This document shows, in pieces, positions 59,963 through 64,000 of a stretch of DNA of 64,000 nt. The stretch covers positions 2,790,001 to 2,854,000 of the forward strand of contig JBHGNT010000008.1 in assembly GCA_043228905.1 (NCBI GenBank), given 5' to 3'. Source of the DNA: Azolla caroliniana (taxonomy: Eukaryota; Polypodiophyta). Below the pieces are notes generated by a model. The model saw only the letters and a program-made list of their open reading frames with translations, searched no databases and was not told the DNA's origin. The number at the start of each line of letters is the position of its first letter. The stretch's first letter is position 1. The position numbers were made by a program, and so were the translations under genes.

Positions 59963-61519
59963 TTTGAAATATTCCACCGACCCGGTATACAACATGCCGT
60001 GGCGGATTATTTAAGCCGATTAGAGTCCGGAGAGACGGGTGACGGAGTAGCGGATGAGTTTCCGGATGCGGAGCTGTTTCGAGTCACTACGGAGACGACA
60101 ACATATGAGACGGTGGCACAGGAAGACAAATGGCTCACAAATATGCACCAGTTTCTGAGCACAAGACTGCCTCCGGAAGAGATGAACCGGGACGAACGGA
60201 AACGCCTGGCGGTGCAAAGCCGACATTTCTGCTTACTGCAAGACACACTGTACCACAAGGGTGCGAACGGCATATGGAGACGAGCGGTGCGCAGCGATGA
60301 AAAGGAACTGATACTAAGGAAAGCCCACTGCGGAGTTGCCGGAGGTCACTATGTCGGAGATGCGACGGCTAGGAAAATATGGCAAAGTGGCCTATGGTGG
60401 CCAACGACATTAAGAGATGCGGTACGATACGCAAAAGAATGTGACCTATGCCAGAGAATGGGCCAGCCAACGGAGCAGGCTCGTATGCCACACCAGCCGG
60501 TACTACCACTCGAGCCATTCCAGAAGTGGGGGCTGGACTTTGTAGGACCGTTCAAGCCATTGACAATGAGAACGGGTAATCGGTACGTCATCGTTGCTAC
60601 GGATTACTGCACGAAATGGGTGGAGGCCAAAGCTTTAAGGGACAACACCGCTGCGTCAACGACGAAATTTCTATACGAGTACATCTGGTGCCGTTACGGA
60701 TGCCCAATTGAATTAATAAGCGACCAAGGGGGGCACTTCCTCGGCCAAGTAGTCGAAAGCCTGACGGCATTCTATGCCGTTGTCCACAAACGGAGCACAC
60801 CTTACTATCCACAGGCGAACGGTTTAGCGGAATCAACGAACAAGACGCTCCAGAATATCCTCCGGAAGATTGTCAACGAAAACCAAACGGATTGGGACAT
60901 AAAGCTACATAGTGCGCTTTGGGCATACCGGACGGCATACAAGACGAGCATCCGAACAACACCGTTCCGGTTAGCGTTCGGACTAGAGGCGGTAATGCCG
61001 GTGGAATTCCAAGTACCCAGCTTACGGATCCAGCTACGGGAACGGGTGAACGGGAAGGAGTCGGAGGCAATACGGTTGACAGCGCTGTGTGAACTCGAGG
61101 AACAACGACTGGCCAGCATCCTGCACTTAGAATTGGAGCAGCGGCGACGAAAAGCATTTGTCGACCGGCACAGGTAAGGAAACGAGAAAATGTTCGTAAT
61201 CGGCAAACCGGTGTTAGTATTTCAGACCTGGATGGGCAAGATGCCGGGTAAACTACAGTTTAGATGGACCGGACCGTATTGGCTAACACGGGAGTATAAT
61301 GGGTCCTACCAGTTAGGGACACTTGCCGGCGAAGTGCTAGGCAAATGGGTCAACGGATTCCGGTTGAAGCCATATAGAGGACCAATGCCTAAGAACCCAT
61401 TTGAGCAAAGGACCGACACCAGTGAGGGAAACGGCAACCACCAAGACGGCAGAGACGGCGAGCCGGTAACTGGGGAAAATGAGGCCGGTAAGGGTTCAAG
61501 AGGACCAACGGACAAGTGA
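59963..61519 (+). pseudogene. Integrase of the outer element, broken
   Basis: The frame opens with HRPGIQHAVADYLSR. The integrase has an HHCC finger (HCGVAGGH, CDLCQ), then LDFVGPF, SDQGGHFLG and ANGLAESTNKTLQ for the D-D-E core, and a GPY-type C-terminus (WTGPYWLTREYNG, NGFRLKPYRG). A TAA at 61175-61177 breaks the frame between core and C-terminal part. No chromodomain follows. It inserts element DNA in active relatives. Confidence 0.9.
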
Positions 61520-61893
61520 CGTCACACTAAATTAAATAATAATAATAAAAACAAAAAAAAAACAATCATGCAAAAGCGAGGAATGAATGGATGAAAGAGC
61601 GAGGAGCGAAAAGGTACGTAGTGGGCATTTAAAGCGCGACCATAGGACATAATGCTATTTTAGTACACGACATGCACACACTCGAAAAAGGCGCCAGAAT
61701 GCACAGACAAAAACCACTGCGCGTAGAGACCCTTTACTTTTGCGAACCCAGGAGCACAGAAGCACCAAGACGCTGCAAGATCATCAGACGAGAACCTGCG
61801 CACAGAGAACCCCCGCCTTCTGAACTCTCTCTCTCTCAACCTCACTCTCATCACCATCCAACCTCGCCACCGCAATCCGACCTCGACACAGAA
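61520..61893 (+). other. Spacer between integrase and extra ORF of the outer element
   Basis: A-rich (AAT and AAC runs near 61545) and then pyrimidine-rich just before the extra ORF's ATG, like an untranslated leader. No conserved feature is recognised. Confidence 0.5.
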
Positions 61894-63901
61894 ATGGACC
61901 CGCAAACGCTGTCGGAAGCCGCCAAGACATGGCTAAAGCAACACGGGCTCGAGGGCTTCTTGATGATGATGGAAGTACCGCCACACAGAAGCCGACAAAG
62001 TGATCAAAGAAATCGACACAGAGGTCATAATGGCAGAGGCGATTCGAGCGTTAACAGGCCTTCCGGAGGGAGGCATACTCACAATCGACAATCCAACCCC
62101 GGAGCAACTCATCAGGTATTTTGGTGAGTACTCTCTACCTAGCAAGGGCTACCGTACACAGGGCGGCGGAGATATGTTGTTCCGCGAGATTGCTCGTGTG
62201 CTCCACGAATACGGCCACGTGTACCTTAGACCCCCTGTCATGCCGCAGAACCGGGCAGGGATGATCATCGCCACCTATGAAGGGATCAAGGTGGATTGGC
62301 CAGTATTGATCGCAAATGGGTTGTGTGCGGCGATCGAGATCGTCAGAGGCAAAGACGACAAAGAAGGCCGAGACGGATGGAGGATATGGCACGCCGTAAC
62401 GCAGTGGCTCACCTTGCTTGTGCCACCCGTCCAACCCAAGAAGCGAGGAAGAGTGGCAGACGGCACCCCAAAGACGGCTTCCAAACGACAATAGTTGTTG
62501 GCCTCTAAGGCCAGTAAGGGAAAGGCGGCGGATGCAGAATAGGCGGCAACTGAAAGTGCCCAACGGAGGGAGGAGGAACCACCGGCACGGCCCGTAAAGG
62601 TTACACTCCGCCGACCAGTGTATAGAGAAGCGGACCCCTTGGCGGCAAAACTCAATGCCGGGGCTCAGGAAGAGGAAATAGAGGAGGAGCCTACGGAGCA
62701 CCTCCAGCGACGGTCGTCGGCAAGGACCATTGAGGCAGCCGGGAAACGTTCAGACCCTCAGACGGAGGAGGCACCGGCTCACCATAGTGAGACTCCCACG
62801 CCAAGGAAGGAACCGGAACCGGTACGCATGGCACCGGAATCAGAAGCCCTGGCACCACCAGCAACACCGGCAAGTCCCATCCCGCCAGAGCCGGAAAGGT
62901 CAATGCAGCCTCCCTCGGCCAGCCAAGAAGAAGCGCAAGGGGAACTAGGACAGCAGGGTGGTCCATGGGTAGAAATGGAACTACAACTTGGCGCAACCAG
63001 GCGGGACTACCCCTCTACAAGTGAGCCCATCTGTCAAACCTTCGTGCAAGCACAACAAGGCACCGGTAGCCTATGGCTCCGGTGGATAGGCGAACAGATA
63101 GCCGGAGCAGTGGGGTATATTGAGGCGGAAGAAAGAGCGCAAAGCGAACGGTTGCTCGCCACAACCGAACAACTAGAGACGGCCCAGTCCAGAATCCGGT
63201 GCCTTGAAAAAGACTTGGATCAGGTCACGACAGAGATGGCCAAAATGGCCTTAACGGCAACACAGATCCAATCACCGGTGACTTCGGTAAGTGTACAGAA
63301 TAAAGAAACGGATCGACTTGTACATAGCAATAAGACCCCGGCAATGGAAACCGTTCCGGCGAGAGATGCGGCGCAAACCCAGGAGCTTGCGGAATTGAGA
63401 GACGAACTTGCCGCACAAGAAGCGCTAAGGAGCCGTGAACGAGAATTGAAGACAGCGACCGAAGCCGAATTAAAGAAGACTGCTGAGAACCTCCGTCGGG
63501 CAGAGGAGAGCCTCCGGAAAGGCCATTAAGCGTACGACTGGCTAAAGGAGGAGAAAGACAAAGTGCTGCAGGAAAAGGACAAGCTGCGGAAAACGGCGGA
63601 AACAGAGATTGAACGGCTAAAGGAAGAGCTCCGCCAGCAGAAGGACCACGAGGACTGGGCCCGTCGTCAGATCAACGCACGGCTCAAGCAAAAGACAGAT
63701 GATTTTGAGCACCTGCACCGGGACTACAAACGGCTAGAAACGGAGCATAAAGAACGGATGGTCGAGCTCCAACAAGCAGTTGATCGGACCGTGACGGCGA
63801 TCGCCGACGAACGTGCGGAAAATACAAGACGCTTGGACGAGGCGGATGTTGGAGACAAGGCCGTCAATGCGGAAGATCAAACACCATTCGATTCGTGTTG
63901 A
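61894..63901 (+). pseudogene. Extra ORF of the outer element: globular N-terminus plus long coiled coil
   Basis: It begins MDPQTLSEAAKTWLKQH. A frameshift near 61975, nonsense codons near 62492 and 62540, and a TAA at 63527-63529 show decay. The N-terminal about 200 residues look globular (GGILTIDNPTPEQLIRYFGE, LFREIARVLHEYGHVYLRPP, KVDWPVLIANGLCAAIE). The middle is Pro/Glu-rich and disordered. The last about 350 residues are heptad coiled coil (ELAELRDELAAQE, EIERLKEELRQQ). Plant Tat-type elements often carry an extra ORF of unknown role; the N-terminal part may be related to the 'putative plant transposon protein' domains, but I am not sure. Confidence 0.65.
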
Positions 63902-63938
63902 ATACCTGCGTATGACAGTTTCTAAGGTCGTGCACAGA

Positions 63939-63942
<4 letters not shown>

Positions 63943-63989
<47 letters not shown>
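63943..63989. repeat. (GA)n microsatellite
   Basis: About 23 GA units near the right edge. Unlike the tract at 47.7 kb, no LINE 3' end is recognisable next to it. Confidence 0.95.
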
Positions 63990-63990
<1 letters not shown>

Positions 63991-64000
63991 AAAGAGTCTT

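Larger units (their letters stand above)
49917..64000 (+). mobile_element. Outer Ty3/gypsy retrotransposon, decayed, split by a nested insertion, right end outside the window
   Basis: The order is LTR, primer-binding site, gag, protease, reverse transcriptase, RNase H, integrase and a long extra ORF, all on the plus strand. It is interrupted at 53542-59472 by a younger chromovirus. It lacks a chromodomain. Pol uses the catalytic FLDD, unlike the YLDD of chromoviruses; with the downstream extra ORF and a CGACCAC primer site, this suggests a non-chromovirus lineage near Tat/Athila or the Phygy/Selgy-like groups. Numerous stops and frameshifts show that it is dead. It is richer in GC and CCGG words than its surroundings. 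No 3' LTR is seen before 64000. Confidence 0.85.

Noticed and set aside
63896-64000. 3' LTR of the outer gypsy element starting before 64000
   Set aside because: No polypurine tract and no match to 49917-50270 is visible; the (GA)n run alone is not evidence.
1-64000. CRISPR arrays, bacterial operons, organellar genes, rRNA
   Set aside because: Repeats lack spacer structure; no prokaryotic or organellar gene order was seen.

Overview
This window is nuclear DNA of a land plant. It holds four intron-rich genes of plant type with canonical splice sites, set in AT-rich, microsatellite-rich DNA that is heavily invaded by transposable elements. Nothing looks bacterial or organellar. The species cannot be fixed from the sequence. 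The large chromovirus at the right has gag and pol resembling the Tcn1/Tf1-sushi assemblage more than the usual seed-plant Tekay, Reina or CRM types. The outer Ty3/gypsy element and the LINE are also not typical angiosperm families. I lean towards a seed-free vascular plant such as a fern, with low certainty.

Left part (1-10.5 kb): two degenerate minisatellites precede a complete 17-exon gene for GPI ethanolamine phosphate transferase 2 (PIG-G/GPI7 type, plus strand, 1199-7087). It faces, tail to tail, a five-exon IAA-amino acid amidohydrolase of the ILR1 family (minus strand, 7726-10472).

From 10.5 to 22.7 kb: a MITE-like repeat, an LTR-like block containing a 106-bp minisatellite, and a train of LINE fragments separated by (CT)n tracts. 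One LINE copy keeps most of its endonuclease, reverse transcriptase and zinc-finger frame. A long-TIR non-autonomous DNA element follows.

From 24.9 to 33 kb (minus strand): a complete 17-exon class II formin (PTEN-like, C2, FH1 and FH2 regions). From 33 to 42.6 kb there is gene-poor DNA with a LINE relic and a 301-bp tandem duplication. A second minus-strand gene (42609-46995, eight exons) encodes a coiled-coil protein that I do not recognise.

Right part (47.7-64 kb): a tiny LINE 3' end embedded in (GA)n, then a nested retrotransposon stack. A minus-strand Copia-type 3' LTR with its polypurine tract is interrupted by a decayed Ty3/gypsy element, which is itself split inside its reverse transcriptase-RNase H region by a young, apparently intact chromovirus (53542-59472). 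The chromovirus has 547-bp LTRs that differ at one base, a 5-bp target duplication, open gag and pol frames and a chromodomain.

Two control signals in the chromovirus stand out. Its primer-binding site is not tRNA-like but an exact 11-nt complement of the predicted 5' end of its own transcript, which points to self-priming. Gag and pol are joined by a well-formed -1 frameshift signal: a slippery heptamer, a 6-nt spacer and an 11-bp stem. The other notable pattern is that every LINE copy of one family lies between (CT)n tracts, suggesting microsatellite-targeted insertion.
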